In this document: positions 36,619 through 48,178 of the stretch, piece by piece
How positions within the stretch are numbered: position 1 is the first letter of the stretch
How the letters are laid out: each line of letters begins with the position of its first letter
NCBI GenBank assembly: GCA_015501055.1
Contig: JADNYV010000050.1
Coordinates: 62,001-126,000 of the forward strand
Length of the DNA stretch: 64,000 nt
Reading direction: 5' to 3'
Origin: Mucidula mucida
Lineage: Eukaryota > Basidiomycota > Agaricomycetes > Agaricales > Physalacriaceae
The notes under the pieces: model-generated
The model's database searches: none
What the model was told of the DNA's origin: nothing
Seen by the model: only the letters and a program-made list of their open reading frames with translations
Position numbers and translations under genes: made by a program

Positions 36619-38769
36619 ATGTATCTCATCCTTTTTACACTCGCCACCTACTTCCTCTTAAAGATTGGGAAACACGAACACGGTTTGCCACCGGGACCGC
36701 CGACCTTGCCCGTTCTCGGAAACCTTCTCAGTTTTCCCAAGAAATATGTATATCTCAAGTATGATCTCCATTTTGCTTACAGGCAGTCGAATCTGACAGA
36801 GACATCAGTATACTGTAGGCTCACCGAATGGGCAGTCCAATATGGCAGCATCTACTCTGTACACAGGCGGTATCTTCCTTTCTTTTGAAACACATCTACT
36901 AAGCCTGGGAACGTTGAAATTGGGTTCGGGGTCCGTCATCGTCCTGTCCAGCGCAGCCACAGTCAAAGAGCTCTTGAACAAGCGAAGCCTGCAGAGCATC
37001 GACCGCCCAGCAAACTATCTCATAGTACACATGGTCACGAATGATTTGAATTTGGGTTTTCCCCCACACGGTGAGTTCAAGTTACCTTCCATGCACTCCC
37101 TCATTGAATCGACCCACGTTTTCTTAAGGCGACATCTGGCGTATATTCAGAAAGGCTGTTCACACAATCCTAACCCCCCAAGCTGCTGCGCGGTCCAACA
37201 AGCAAATGCGGCGCAGCTTATGCATGATGTTATGAAGCAGCCCGAGGTCTCTCTTCTCATTCTTTGCTCAACTACTCCTCTTAAATGAACTTTGCCTCCT
37301 AGTTCTTATTAAACCACATCAACCGATTCTCAATCTCCGTCATGACTTCCATCATGGTCGGGCGGCGCGCACCCAAGTACGAGAGCGAATACATGAAGAC
37401 GTTCTTCGAGTACCTCGAGCGCTGGACGGCGTATCTCACGCCTGGGGCCTAGTACACCCTCATGATCAAGTACCTCCCGGAGTTTCTCGCACCCTGGAAG
37501 AAAGAGGCAAGGGAACTTTCAACTGAGGAAAATCCAGCGTGAGATCTTCTTCTCTGCTCTGCAAGACGCCTGAGTCGAGGAGCGGGGAACGGATGTTATC
37601 TCGAGGAGCTGATACAGCGCAAGGACGAGATGGGGTAAGGTCGTGATTATATCGCGGTTGTTTCAATTAACAAGTCACTTTGTCCTACCATTTACTTAGC
37701 TGACGCCGGACTACTAGATATCTAGCATGCGTGTCGATTGAAGGCGGTGCGGATACGACGGCGACTAGCCTCAAATCGCTTATTCTGGCTTTGGTCAGCC
37801 ATCCGGAGGCGCAACGCAAAGCGCAGGAGGAAATGGACGATGTTGTTGGGCACGAATGAACGCCTATCCTCGCTGACTATGAGAATCTTCCCTATGTCCG
37901 GGCGTTTCTACAAGCAGTATGCCATGAAGGTAAACCTCAAATTCAAAAGTACTCACTGTGATCATTGTGGTCCAGGTACACCGCACACGGCCTGTAGCGC
38001 ACCGTAGACTGAGAAGGATGTCAAGAAGGTGTTCACCGAGAAAAGATTGTGACTGAAAGTTCTGCTTAGTACCAAGGATATCTCATTCCGCGCGGCGCGA
38101 CGATCGTCTTGAACGCTTGTCAGTTATTTGTTCTTCTCTACGATTCCATCTTGTGCTCGCGTATTCATGGCAGGGGCCATCTACCACGATCCGAGCACGA
38201 CTTGTTATCACGCGTCCTCCTAATTGAACTCGTCCGCAAATGCCTTTGACGAACCAGAGATATTCGAACTAGAGCGATACCTCAGGTCCCTTCATGGCAC
38301 GAAAGAGGGATTCCACGATACAGATTTCCGAAACAACTTTCAGTTCGGGGCCGGACGGGTGAGCATCGAAGAAAAAACGTTCCTGATAACAAACTTGACT
38401 TTGCAGAGGATCTGTCCTGGACAAGTTTTGGCAAACAACGCTATTGTGAGGCTTTCACGTCACCGGCGTCGAGTCGCTCATCGATGATGTAGGCCATCAA
38501 CGCGATGAACATGATCTGGGCGTTCGACTTTGCGCCCACGACCGATGGTAACCCCTACGATATCGAGAATTGTCTCTCCGTACGTCCTTCCATCGCATGT
38601 CACATTGAACCTGAATTGGCACCAACAGAGCTTCACATGTATCACCCGTCCCTACAAGTGCAGCATCACACCGTGTAGCGAGTCACAGAGGCGACTAATC
38701 AGACAGCAGTTTGCAGATGCGGCTACCGTGTTCCAGCGCTTCTAGAACACTTTGGCGGCTGAGTATTGA
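36619..38769 (+). pseudogene. Cytochrome P450 pseudogene (P450-B)
   Basis: Nearly the whole P450 is readable: MYLILFTLATYFLLKIGKHE, GLPPGPPTLPVLGNLLSFP, ATVKELLNKRSLQSIDRP, DIWRIFRKAVHTILTPQAAA, a normal I-helix EGGADTTATSLKSLILAL, QRKAQEEMDDVVGHE and an intact haem loop FGAGRRICPGQVLANNAI. Reading requires several repairs: a frame change near 37180-37200, TAG at 37450-37452 inside the region matching DAYLAPGASPP, frame changes near 37520 and 37580, TGA at 37857-37859 (a CGA-to-TGA type change) and TAG at 38743-38745 eleven codons before the ancestral end. It is a close paralogue of P450-A on the opposite strand. Its 3' end continues into a duplicated block shared with 49493-49869. Confidence 0.85.
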
Positions 38770-38819
38770 AGATCAAGTGTGGTGTAATCTGTATAATTAA
38801 ATTGAAACATGCCCAAAAG

Positions 38820-39298
38820 TTACGCACTAGCAGGGCTCCAAGCAGTTATTATACTAGCGAAACCGTTGACGTTACTGCTCTCTTCAACAACACCAACGCC
38901 ATCAATAGTGGGCTGATACGTCGTCGCCACAGTATTGAGACTGTATATCGTCACTGACGAGGCAGAGTCGATACTGTGGCATTTCATTCAATTCGTTGGT
39001 CACAGGTCACGGCGACCGGCGAAACGACGAAATGTCACAGTGGTCACTAAAATTTTGGCTCAAAATGCTCTGGCGGGGCCCCCGACAGCTCCCCGACGCA
39101 GCTCCGCCGCGTCGGCAGTTACCCAATATGGTAATTCGACGAAATCAAAATTTCGTCTTGGTGGTCACAGTTCACACCATGCGACGAATTGATCGAAATT
39201 GGAGAGTACTCGCAATATGCGCTTGACAATCTCTCGTGTCCAGGCATTCCTGCCGGTAGTTCTAACAATGCTGTCAACACTAGGAAGAATCAAGAACA
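38820..39298 (-). pseudogene. GH55 glucanase C-terminal fragment, split by a transposon
   Basis: Read on the minus strand, this is the last exon of a GH55 gene (ASIDSASSVTIYSLNTVATT ... ending with TAA at 38820) plus part of the preceding intron. It closely matches the last exon of the complete gene at 49625-52869. It is interrupted at 38976-39206 by an inserted element. Nothing upstream of the last intron is present, so it cannot make protein on its own. Confidence 0.8.
38976..39210. mobile_element. MITE-like non-autonomous DNA transposon with TACT target duplication
   Basis: Compared with the uninterrupted copy at 49771-49790, this segment is an extra 231 bp plus one copy of TACT. TACT stands at 38972-38975 and again at 39207-39210, while the empty site has it once at 49777-49780. 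The ends are imperfect inverted repeats: CATTTCATTCAATTCGT at the left, and AATTTCGATCAATTCGT on the opposite strand at the right. TGGTCAC occurs three times inside. It carries no coding capacity, so it must depend on a transposase elsewhere. The four-base target duplication does not identify the superfamily by itself. Confidence 0.8.
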
Positions 39299-39574
39299 TG
39301 TTGGCATTGGTATGATTGGCTGCTTGGCTTACAAGAGCTGCTGGTAAACATGTATGATCATACTTTCTTCGTTTCGCTTGGCTTCTTTACATATAAGTAT
39401 CTCGTCCCTCCTACATCATCTTGTCTGTCTTTTCAACTGCAAGCTGTCGTGCCACCTTACCAGAGCGATTGCGGTACATGACAACATCTCCGTCACTATC
39501 GACATAACGGCACTCGTTGAACGACCGATAGAGAGCGTAGAATATGGGCTATCGAATTAGTCAAGTGGTGTGTA

Positions 39575-41081
39575 CTATCTGAAGTCAGGAGCAGTACACA
39601 CCGTAGAATCGTCGTTATAGTGTTCTCCAAGAACTTGCTTGATTCTTTCTGTGACTTGCGGCTGATTGTCTGATAACTTTCAGACATGATAGCAGGTGTT
39701 CTAAAAAACGGTATCGAGGAGAACATGTGGTGCGCGATATGGTCATGAGAGACTTTGAAGAACCACGATTTAGTGCGAACAACAAGAAATGGTGGGCGCG
39801 TACATTGTGCAGATATCGCCGACCCACCCACCCGAGGATCGGGTGATCCACTGCAGCAAGATTACCACGAATACGGGACCACTTCTCGTCACGGTGATGG
39901 GGAAGAGTTGGATCCGAATGATGTAGGTACGTGAGCATTACAGTCCAGTGGTTCGCTAGCTTGTGAAGTTGTAAATACCTAAAGCGGTTCAATTGAAAGG
40001 CGCTGGAGGACGTACCAGGTATGGAATAAAGTAGTGTTTCAGGAGGGACGAGAAGCCGAATGATAGGCCATACCGACAGAGCAGAGAAATAGCTGCGCCA
40101 ACACCGATATCAGAAAGGATGATCTTGCGATGGTCCGTCTTCTGAAACAAAACCGACCGGGGGTTAATGCTGCTTGGAATCTCAGATACAAAAGCTTCAA
40201 GATCTGATAGCATCGTACATTGCTACCAGGTGGGTCGTTAGGGTTTCCGAGGGCGTTGACAGTGAGATAGATTTGCATCCCCCAAAGCTCCATGATACAC
40301 ATCTGGGCAAAGACATACAAAGGACTCTCCTCGAGCATTGACGGTTCACCTGTCCAAGTTCACTAAGCGTACGTGGCACGTAGTTTTCGTCTCTTTCTAA
40401 AGAAGCGACCGATTTCTAGGAATGAAGTTAGCCGATTGTATATAGGGAGCAGTAGACGAATACGGAACGTGATGCGTGGCATGCGTTGCCCTTTAAGAAA
40501 AGTACGGACAGAGAGGAGACTGAAAAAGATGCAGCGGGTGAATTTGCACTCTGACTTGGTATGACTGAAAAAAACAGGGCTTACACTGTGAAAACAAAAG
40601 CCGACGATGTCGTTGACGAATCTGTAATACGAGAGATTTCCGTGGCCTGCTTCGTGGCCTGGTAGCATGTAAGTCAGTGGATGCCTGGTGCGACGAGCCA
40701 TTTTACACCTAGGCACCAGCACCCAGCCATGGCTATGCTTTGCGCAACCCAGTAAAGCATCCACAACGTCCATTTACAGACGGAACAGGACCAGGTGTGC
40801 GTGCTGCCCAATGTATGCGCGATGTCGTCGATACGGAGACACGCCACATAGAGGAGAGAAACATTGATGGCATCCGAGTCCTGAGCGACGTACGCCAGGC
40901 CTTTCAGCGTTGACTTCTCGTAGAGCTCCTCAGGAATAACGGCACGAAGCTCTTTGAACAAGATCTAGTAGAAACAACAATAAGTAGAACATACAGAATG
41001 ACAAGAAGAATGGTTGACATTGGGAGGAGAAAATGGCGTCTCTTTGCGCTTGAGGTATTCGACAGAGTCGTGAAACATCAT
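39575..41081 (-). CDS. Membrane fatty-acid-desaturase-like protein, possibly degenerate
   Basis: The N-terminus MMFHDSVEYLKRKETPFSPP then FKELRAVIPEELYEKSTLKG matches fungal delta-12-type desaturases. His box 1 is present as GHEAGHG. His box 3 is present as SHDHIAHHMFSSIPFF, and the preceding HSDPTLPHHRDEKWSRIRG and AAVDHPILGW are typical. The tail VTERIKQVLGEHYNDDST is also typical. At the expected second box (SHxxHH), the frame reads KSECKFTRCI near 40540, so the metal ligands appear lost. Joining exons around 39800 and 39700 also needs one-base adjustments. It may be a decayed gene, a repurposed scaffold or a copy with sequence errors. Desaturase/acetylenase relatives in fungal clusters make double or triple bonds in acyl or prenyl chains, and it sits next to the A-T-R enzyme. 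The role is uncertain. Confidence 0.6.
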
Positions 41082-41672
41082 GAACTACGACCAGTGTGAT
41101 CGAAAACGAGAACTTATCGTGCTCTTAAGTAACAGGTTGGCATTAAAATTGCCAGTGATTCTGATATTCAATATTCGCAGTCGTATCAGTAGGAGGTCCT
41201 TTCCATTCGCGGGAGAACTCAAATCTGTGCCGTGACAGATTTTTCGGGGAAGATGGCCTACCGTGGCATTTTCTTCATGGAAGTTAACCTGAGACTCACG
41301 AAGAAGTACGAATGTTAACGGGAGTAGGGAGATATTCGCACCATCGCGCGAGAAGATATTTCAAGTTGCGTGATAGATCCGTCAAGCGGCGTCTGATTTG
41401 GGACCCTGGGGTGGGGACGGACTCTACTTGCGGTTCGGGGTCCAAGATATGCCTATACTGGGCTTCGAGTTAGTGGAGGGAAGGCAATGAATGCATATGC
41501 ATCTCTTGGTGTGATAACGTCACTGTGACAGGTAAACTTGCCAATTCACGTTCAAGTAGGAAAATAACATTGGCATTTCGACGTACAAGACTAAATGGAG
41601 TACAACAGTTACTTCGCATCGCCATGGACTCCGGAGGGTTGCATGATGAAAATCAGCTCCGCAGTATACGAT
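41082..41672. other. Intergenic region
   Basis: About 0.6 kb between two minus-strand genes. It holds the desaturase promoter and the A-T-R terminator; no gene is supported. Confidence 0.45.
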
Positions 41673-44600
41673 TCACAGAATGAAACCTGAACGACGCCAA
41701 TATCCAACCCAACGCTCGACATCCTCATACTGGAGACGCCTTACGCTCTCAGCACGCGCGTTGGGCACAAATCTTGGTAATCCACCGACCTCAGTGCCTG
41801 TCCCTTGTTGGTCCTCCAAGGCTTTGAAGAACGGTAACAGTTTCAGTGCAGGCTGGAATATGTTAGAACGGCATCAAGAGTGTCTGGCCGACGTACCACT
41901 TCTAAAAGGTCTTCCGCTGTCCCTACCGTATTGCGCAGGGATAGGCAGTCAAACCACTCCTTGGCGCTGAGGAGGGTCATACGTGGTTCTCCGACGGCTT
42001 GAACAACCCAAGAAGCAATATCCGTCCAAGGGACGGGATCGGAATGAACAACGTTAATGATAGTGCCGCTACTCGTGTCTTCCTGAAGGGCAAAGGAAAC
42101 TGAAATGTTGGCTACTTCGTCCAGAGGTATCCAAGAGGCGACCTAAGTCACGATCCGTGTTGAGTACAGAGACAGTCAGGTAAAATGAAATCACATACCC
42201 CAGAAAACAAGGGGAACGCGCCCATGTAAATGCTTGATTTGACAAGAATGGGAAACCACTCTGTGGACGACCAAGAGCCGTTAAGTCGACTACCGCAGAT
42301 CTGCGGAATTCGGATGCACGTAGAAGGCAATTTGCTTCCTGCGATAAGCTGACAGTGGTTGCGTTAGCGTAGATCGTGAAACATCAGCGGGAAACTAACT
42401 CTTTCGCCGAGGTACTTGCTCTCTCCGTACGCCTGGCCCCGAGCATGGATAACATCGACGAGAGATTCCGGAACTGGCACACTATCCTTGTCCCAGCTTT
42501 GAGCTGAGCTGACCGATGAGGCAAATAAATACCCTTGAAAGTTTGCACTTTCCAAGGCCAATTTAATGAGATTGACGACGCCTTTAAGGTGCGGATTGAA
42601 TGAGGCCAAAGAGAGGTTGAAATCGACTCTCCACGCGGCATGGATGATGCGCAGGCGCGAAGTCTTAATCTAGATATGAAATCTCAGTTGGAACGAAAGG
42701 AGTCAGACGATGATGCTTACCTCTGTCAATATATTACGTCCTAGACCCAAATCCGCGATGGTCAAGTCCGCTGGTAGGAGACGAACCTTTACTGAAGTCA
42801 AGAGTCCTTTGTCCAGAGCCTGTCGGTCGAAAATGTCGTAGTGCCGATCCAGAAGGGACTTCGACGATCCGGAAACACGACTCAAGCAGTAGATAACATC
42901 AACCTCTGGGCATATAATCAATTTAGCTAGGATGAAAGAGCCCAAAGCCCCAGTGGATCCCGTCAGAAGTACCGCGCCTGTATCTTGCGTTCGTGGTGTA
43001 GGAGAGGCGCCGATGTTTCTGATCGTTGACGAGATCATAGGCGTGTATATGTCAAGTAACGACTCGATGGTGTCGACGGTTGGGCTTCCGGCAGCGGCGT
43101 TGATGAGCGCCCTGGACATTGCGACTATTGTAAGGTGTCGATAGACCCAATCGAGCGTTATCTCTTCAGCCGATGGGCTCGAAATTACGGTTGCAGCTGC
43201 AATAAGGCGGGTTCGAAGAGCTGTTGCGGTCAGACTGGAGAAACGTGAGGTGAGAAACTAATCATAGGGCAATTGCGCCGACCTGTCAAATCCTTGCTCA
43301 AACAAATCTGCGTCAGGCCGTACTTCTCTGCCTAAAATGTCTGTTGCCTGATTGGCCAACCATGAAGTCAACTCTTCGGCAGTGGATCCAACTTTCGATG
43401 CGTCGAATACGCCCGGTACCTTTGAAGATCTCATTTTCTCGTATCTGCGACGAGCTTTTAGATCGTTAGCTAGCAACCACACGAAACAGCATACAGAGTT
43501 GATATGTCCATTTTGAAAGCAGTAAGAGATGCTGTACGATGAAGAGAGCCCTTGGCAGTTCGAAGGAGAGGTTTTCGAACATCGGTGACAATGACCATGT
43601 CGAAGAAGACACGAGCCCACGCCGGATTCAAGGAATTAGCCTCCTCAAGCAAGGATCTAGGACATACAACGTTTGCGCCACGCCCACCGCATAGATGGAA
43701 GGCTTACCGAATATTTTCCTTGAAAGCGTTTACGGCCATCTTATCGTTGGAGCAGATATTGTCGCGAGGCTGAACAATGACACCGACGCTCTGCTGTTCC
43801 CTTCCAAAGAGCATACATAGCGAAACCAGCGGGCTCGAATTAATAAGGTCTTCAGCCGGAGTTGGAACAAGTTTCTCGCCCGATGAGAGTACAATGACAT
43901 CGTCGACCCGCGCGACACTGCCGTGCTGATCAGCTCTCCGTGCGTCACATCATCATTGAAGCATACATTTTCCACAGGTCTTTCGAAGGGTGACGTTCAA
44001 ATAGATCTGAGGTCGCGAATCCTTCAGCGACGTTACAGGAAGATAGCTGATGAGTCTCTGTCGCCTGCAAAGATCGTCGTTCTGACAACTTTAGGCTGTG
44101 ATTAAACGCACCATGATTATAGCTTCATAGAGACCGCTTCCTCGAGGGACCCACTGAATAGCTGCTCTAGAGTCGAAGCGGATGTAGCTCCAATCCCCAT
44201 CGGCGATATCCCTGACACGTGGAACGGTGTGAACAGGTCCGCCGTACTCGGTAGCACCGTATATACTGCTCAGATTGATGCCGTGCTGACAGAGATTGTT
44301 TCCTACTTGAGTAGACAGAGTAGCACCTGAAAACCACTGACATGCGCATAAGATCATGTTCCTTATTGACGACGGCCTGTACTTACAACAAATTTCATGG
44401 TGCGCAGAAACTGGACCGCGTGAGGAATGGACGCCCAGAGTTCAAGAATCGATGGAAAAGTTACAACCGCGTTGCACTTTGTCGCTTCAGCATGGTCCAA
44501 GACACTGGCAGGCGATGCTTGAAAAGGCAGGTTGCCTGCTGATGGACACAGAGGAGGGGAGATGTTGATCACGCGGAGCGCAACCATTGGAATGATTAAC

Positions 44601-45446
44601 TGGAAATAAACACCAAGGGTATGAAACGACGGCAGCATGGAGGCGTTGATGCGTAACAGGGGTCGATGCAAGGTAATGTCGTTCACACATTCTGAGGATT
44701 AGAATCAGCGCACATATTGAACTTTGAAAATATACGTACGGAACGAACACCAGTGCAGATTAGAGAGATGGCTCTGCGGTATCGCTTTTGGAAGACCGGT
44801 GCTTCCAGATGAATGCAGGTAGAACGCGATGTCAGAAAGCGAACCAGAGCTGTCACCGGTTGTGTAGTAGTCGAATGCAGTCTCCGAACTTTCACGCCCC
44901 AGAAATGGGTACAGTGTCTGTGTCAGCGGCATCTCGTGGATCGAGAGCTGTTTCCCACGCTTTTCCAATTCAAGTTGCGTTTGGCTCAATAAATCGCCTA
45001 GCGACGAGCAAGTGGCCAGGACCTGGTGGCAGTTGACATCTTGTAAGAGCTTAGCTGTAGCTGCAGATGAATTTCGGGGTGAGAGAAGGATTGGCTGTTT
45101 GTAGACGCGTGAGACGTAGGCATGATCAATTAATAAATGTTCTTACCACAAAACCAGCTTTCATAAGACCAACAAACACGGCGTGGTAGACAATGGTGTC
45201 GCAAAGTGCCAACAATCCGACAGGGGAGTCCGCGTCGAGATACTTCAGGGAGTGGCAAGCCCGATGGACGGCGCGCGAAAATTCCAAGCTGCTAAGCTCT
45301 TGCATGCCCCCGTTGGACTCCTTCCAGGTGTAGATCGCATGACCGGGGTTGTATTCTCGATGAAAATCGGAGAACTCGTGGATCCTCAGAGAGCCATCGA
45401 GGGGGGGATACGCCAGCACGGGCTGCCTCGTCACGGCTCTATCCAT
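41673..45446 (-). CDS. NRPS-like adenylation-thiolation-reductase (adenylate-forming reductase)
   Basis: The spliced protein is about 1,030 residues in three parts. The adenylation domain has FYLHSSGSTGLPKAIPQSH (A3 core), ISSPPLCPSAG, SIYGATEYGGPVHTVPR (A5) and ARVDDVIVLSSGEKLVPTP (A8-like). The thiolation domain has ADLFEQGFD spliced to SLTATALRTRL, giving the phosphopantetheine Ser. The reductase domain has GAVLLTGSTGALGSFILAKL, the NAD(P) motif, and QAYGESKYLGER, which carries the YxxxK catalytic pair. Such enzymes activate a carboxylic acid, load it as a thioester and reduce it to an aldehyde. In basidiomycetes known members reduce aromatic acids or amino acids. No condensation domain is present. 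With UbiA and the FAD aromatic monooxygenases in the same window, an aryl or prenyl-aryl acid is the likeliest substrate (inference). All key motifs are intact. The start at 45446 is the first ATG before PVLAYPPLDG. Confidence 0.9.
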
Positions 45447-46047
45447 CTCTGGTAAAGTCAAAGTCAAGGTGATGGAGGAATGTGTATGATTGCAGAAGGT
45501 AGGACAACGTCCCATTTGCTAGAAATAGTGGTACACTTTGAGGGCGATCAGAAGCTGCACAGAAATTGCGGGCAGATGCACCGGATGGGAAACCGTCCTC
45601 TCGTTAAGCCATTCCTAGCTGCCGTGTTTGATGCTGCACTGGTATTGGTCGAACAAAGCCGTGATGGATGTACGGAACCTCTTCGATAGATCTAAGCGCT
45701 TCGTATAATCATTTCACTTCCCGCGAGAACACAGACGGTATGAAGTGCAGAAGGGAAATAAGTGAAATGCGATATGGTGGCTGCAGAAGCTAAAAACACA
45801 CTATGTTGCGACTTGTCCGAGACGAACGATCTTGTTCTCGCTGATTGCAATGTGTGAGTGACGGAACAACGAAACTGAAATCAGACACTGACATACATGT
45901 GGACAATTTGATGTCGAATGTCGGTGGCCCAGCATTGTGTGCGCGCGTACTCAAGCTAGCGGCGTGCTGGTATCAACATCATTGAACAAGATGATTCGCC
46001 GAGGAGACCAAACATGAACAAATATCAGGTCAATACCTCCTCTACAG

Positions 46048-46080
46048 TAGGTTCGGAATCACCGGCTTGGACCGAACCTA
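46048..46080. repeat. Inverted repeat TAGGTTCGG / CCGAACCTA
   Basis: Arms at 46048-46056 and 46072-46080 are perfect 9-bp complements around a 15-bp spacer. It lies inside the region between divergent genes. It could bind a dimeric regulator or form a small hairpin; chance is not excluded. Confidence 0.4.
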
Positions 46081-46660
46081 CCACTACAGAAGTCAGTACA
46101 GACATGCGTTATACGTGAGCCAATCAGGACCTCAATTTTCAACCACTTCTGCGCGGTAATTCATCGTTTCGACAAGGTCAAGCCCAATTAGAACCAAACG
46201 ACCCGTCGCTCTAGTTCATCTGATAGGCGCCGTTTCAATGCATTCGTATTCTGAATCACGGGTTTCCCGCAGTTATATTATTACAACATCATTTTTTGAG
46301 GCGGGTTGTAGCGCTCTTGTGAGAGGAACCTTCATAAGTGCTGGACTCTAGTCTCTTGCGATCTGTCATCAAGAACCGATTTCTGAGCAGTCTCTAGGCT
46401 TTCTTCTGTCGTCCCCCCGAAAGCCATCTCGCGGGAGCTCTTTGTGATAAACAGATGTGTGTCTGTTTCCACATTCATCGTTCCTTTTACGATAACTCAA
46501 TGAGTCGGACTGAACTCAGAAGTTCTCGTCAGGCCGTAGGCTTATCGAAGATGCAGTTCAGCTCAACTGGCAATACGCGGGTCGACTCCATATCGTTTAT
46601 GTCCGATCATAGAGGTATGTGAACTGGGCCAGAGTCGTGATATTTCTGACTGGGTGTACC

Positions 46661-46667
46661 TATAAAT
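46661..46667 (+). promoter_or_regulatory. Candidate TATA box of the seven-helix gene
   Basis: TATAAAT stands 66 bp before the ATG at 46733, in the expected orientation. Confidence 0.35.
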
Positions 46668-46732
46668 GCGAACGACCTTAAGGTATACAGGTGTACATCT
46701 CGATCCCAGAGTAATCACTGCGACATAACAGG

Positions 46733-48178
46733 ATGGCAGTCAATCTAGTTGATGCCAGCCTTGCAGGTATCTGCGTAGAAAGTCTCCTCTACGGCATCTG
46801 TGTCGTTCTCTTCTCTGCATCTACGTCTCTTCACGTTTTCAGACACTCGCGTAGACTGAAACCCGGCCAGAGGACGAGTCGATACCTGAAACCAGCAACC
46901 GGGCCAACGTGGACTCCAATCTTCATTGGCACTATCTTAGCTTTCCTTGCTGTCACTGGGCAATGGATTACCACAGTTCTGCGTGTCTTTCAGGCCTTTC
47001 GTCTCTACAACAACGGTAATACTCCGCTTGAGCTCTACGCGGATCGTTCGCAGCCCAGCAACATCGCAAAAATGGCCTTCATACTGGTTGCTCTGCTCGT
47101 TTGTGATGTGATGCTCGTGCGTTCTATGAAGGTCATTCAGCGCCTTTCAAGCTAACGCTTCCGCTTTCCCAGATATATCGCTTGTGGATCGTCTGGAACT
47201 TTAATCGCCTTGTAATGGGCCTTCCGAGCCTGACCTTCCTTGGGATGACGGGTAAGTTTTCAAAGCTGCAGAATGCCAAGGCTTGTGCTGACCACGTCTC
47301 TCGACGTTCAGCTAGCGCAATTGGCATAATTTATAACATCCGTCGTTCAGTGGTAGGGCCAAGACCATCTGTTGTAGTTCTTTTCCGCTGACTGAGTTGT
47401 ACGCAGCATGGTCCTGTAACGAACATTTTCACCTCAGCCGCCGGTTCATGGATTATAGGTGACATTGTCTTTATATTTAGGTAAGGATCACTGGCTAATC
47501 GCTCCCTGCTGGCGCTGATTTGAACCAGCACAACGATGTACTGTACAGGTCGGCGGCCGGCCCTTTTCAGTGCTCTGAATGGGAACTGACCTTTGCTCCT
47601 ATAGCGATGATCACGTATCGTATTTGGAGCATCAATCGACTCGTCGATAGGTCAGGAGGAGGTCTTAATGTAAGTTCTACAACGGTTAGGCAAGCTCGCA
47701 TGCTGATAGGAGCTCAGTCTGTCATGACGTTGATCGCTGAAAGTGCAGCACTTTACGCGTATGTGACGCTTTTGCGGTTGGCCATTACACTCATGTTTCA
47801 TATACCAGCGTATGGACTCTCTTCTTCCTGATCACATTTCTTGCCCAGAGCAGCTTAGAGGTCTTCTGCCTCGACACCATTGGGCACATTTCTACTATTG
47901 CAACCCTGCTCATCAACGTACGAGTTGGCTTGGGTTGGGCGCAGACCGCTATCGATCCGACCACTTTTACCACGGGGCTAGTCGCACAGGAGCAGCACGA
48001 GCTCAGCACTGCGACCGCTGTCCGGATGGATATTGACGTTACCCGTGTTGTGAGCTATCCAAACGAGTTTGACGGCGAGGAGTCTGTTCGCGATGATTCA
48101 AGTCCCAAAATAGTAACAGGTGGCCACACCTCGCACCTCCCCTTCCATGTCCGAGATGGTAGTAACGAGACAGAATAA
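46733..48178 (+). CDS. Orphan seven-helix membrane protein
   Basis: Starts MAVNLVDASLAGICVESLLY, followed by helices through VTGQWITTVLRVFQAF, FILVALLVCDVMLV, YRLWIVWNFN, IGDIVFIF, RIWSINRLVD, a MLIGAQSVMTLIAESAALYA segment and TIGHISTIATLLINVRVGLG. The charged cytosolic tail ends GSNETE. The order (small polar N-terminus, YRxW after helix 3, xxRIWxIxR after helix 5, acidic tail) matches a widespread Agaricomycete family of orphan heptahelical proteins. It is not obviously the same subfamily as the DUF6534 genes in this window. Ligand and partners are unknown. Introns near 47155, 47250-47400 and 47480-47560 are approximate. It is divergent from the A-T-R gene. Confidence 0.7.

Larger units (their letters stand above)
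45447..46732. other. Shared upstream region of the A-T-R gene and a seven-helix gene
   Basis: About 1.3 kb without genes between divergent start codons at 45446 (minus) and 46733 (plus). It contains a 9-bp inverted repeat at 46048-46080 and a TATA-like TATAAAT at 46661-46667. It is a candidate bidirectional promoter. Confidence 0.45.
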
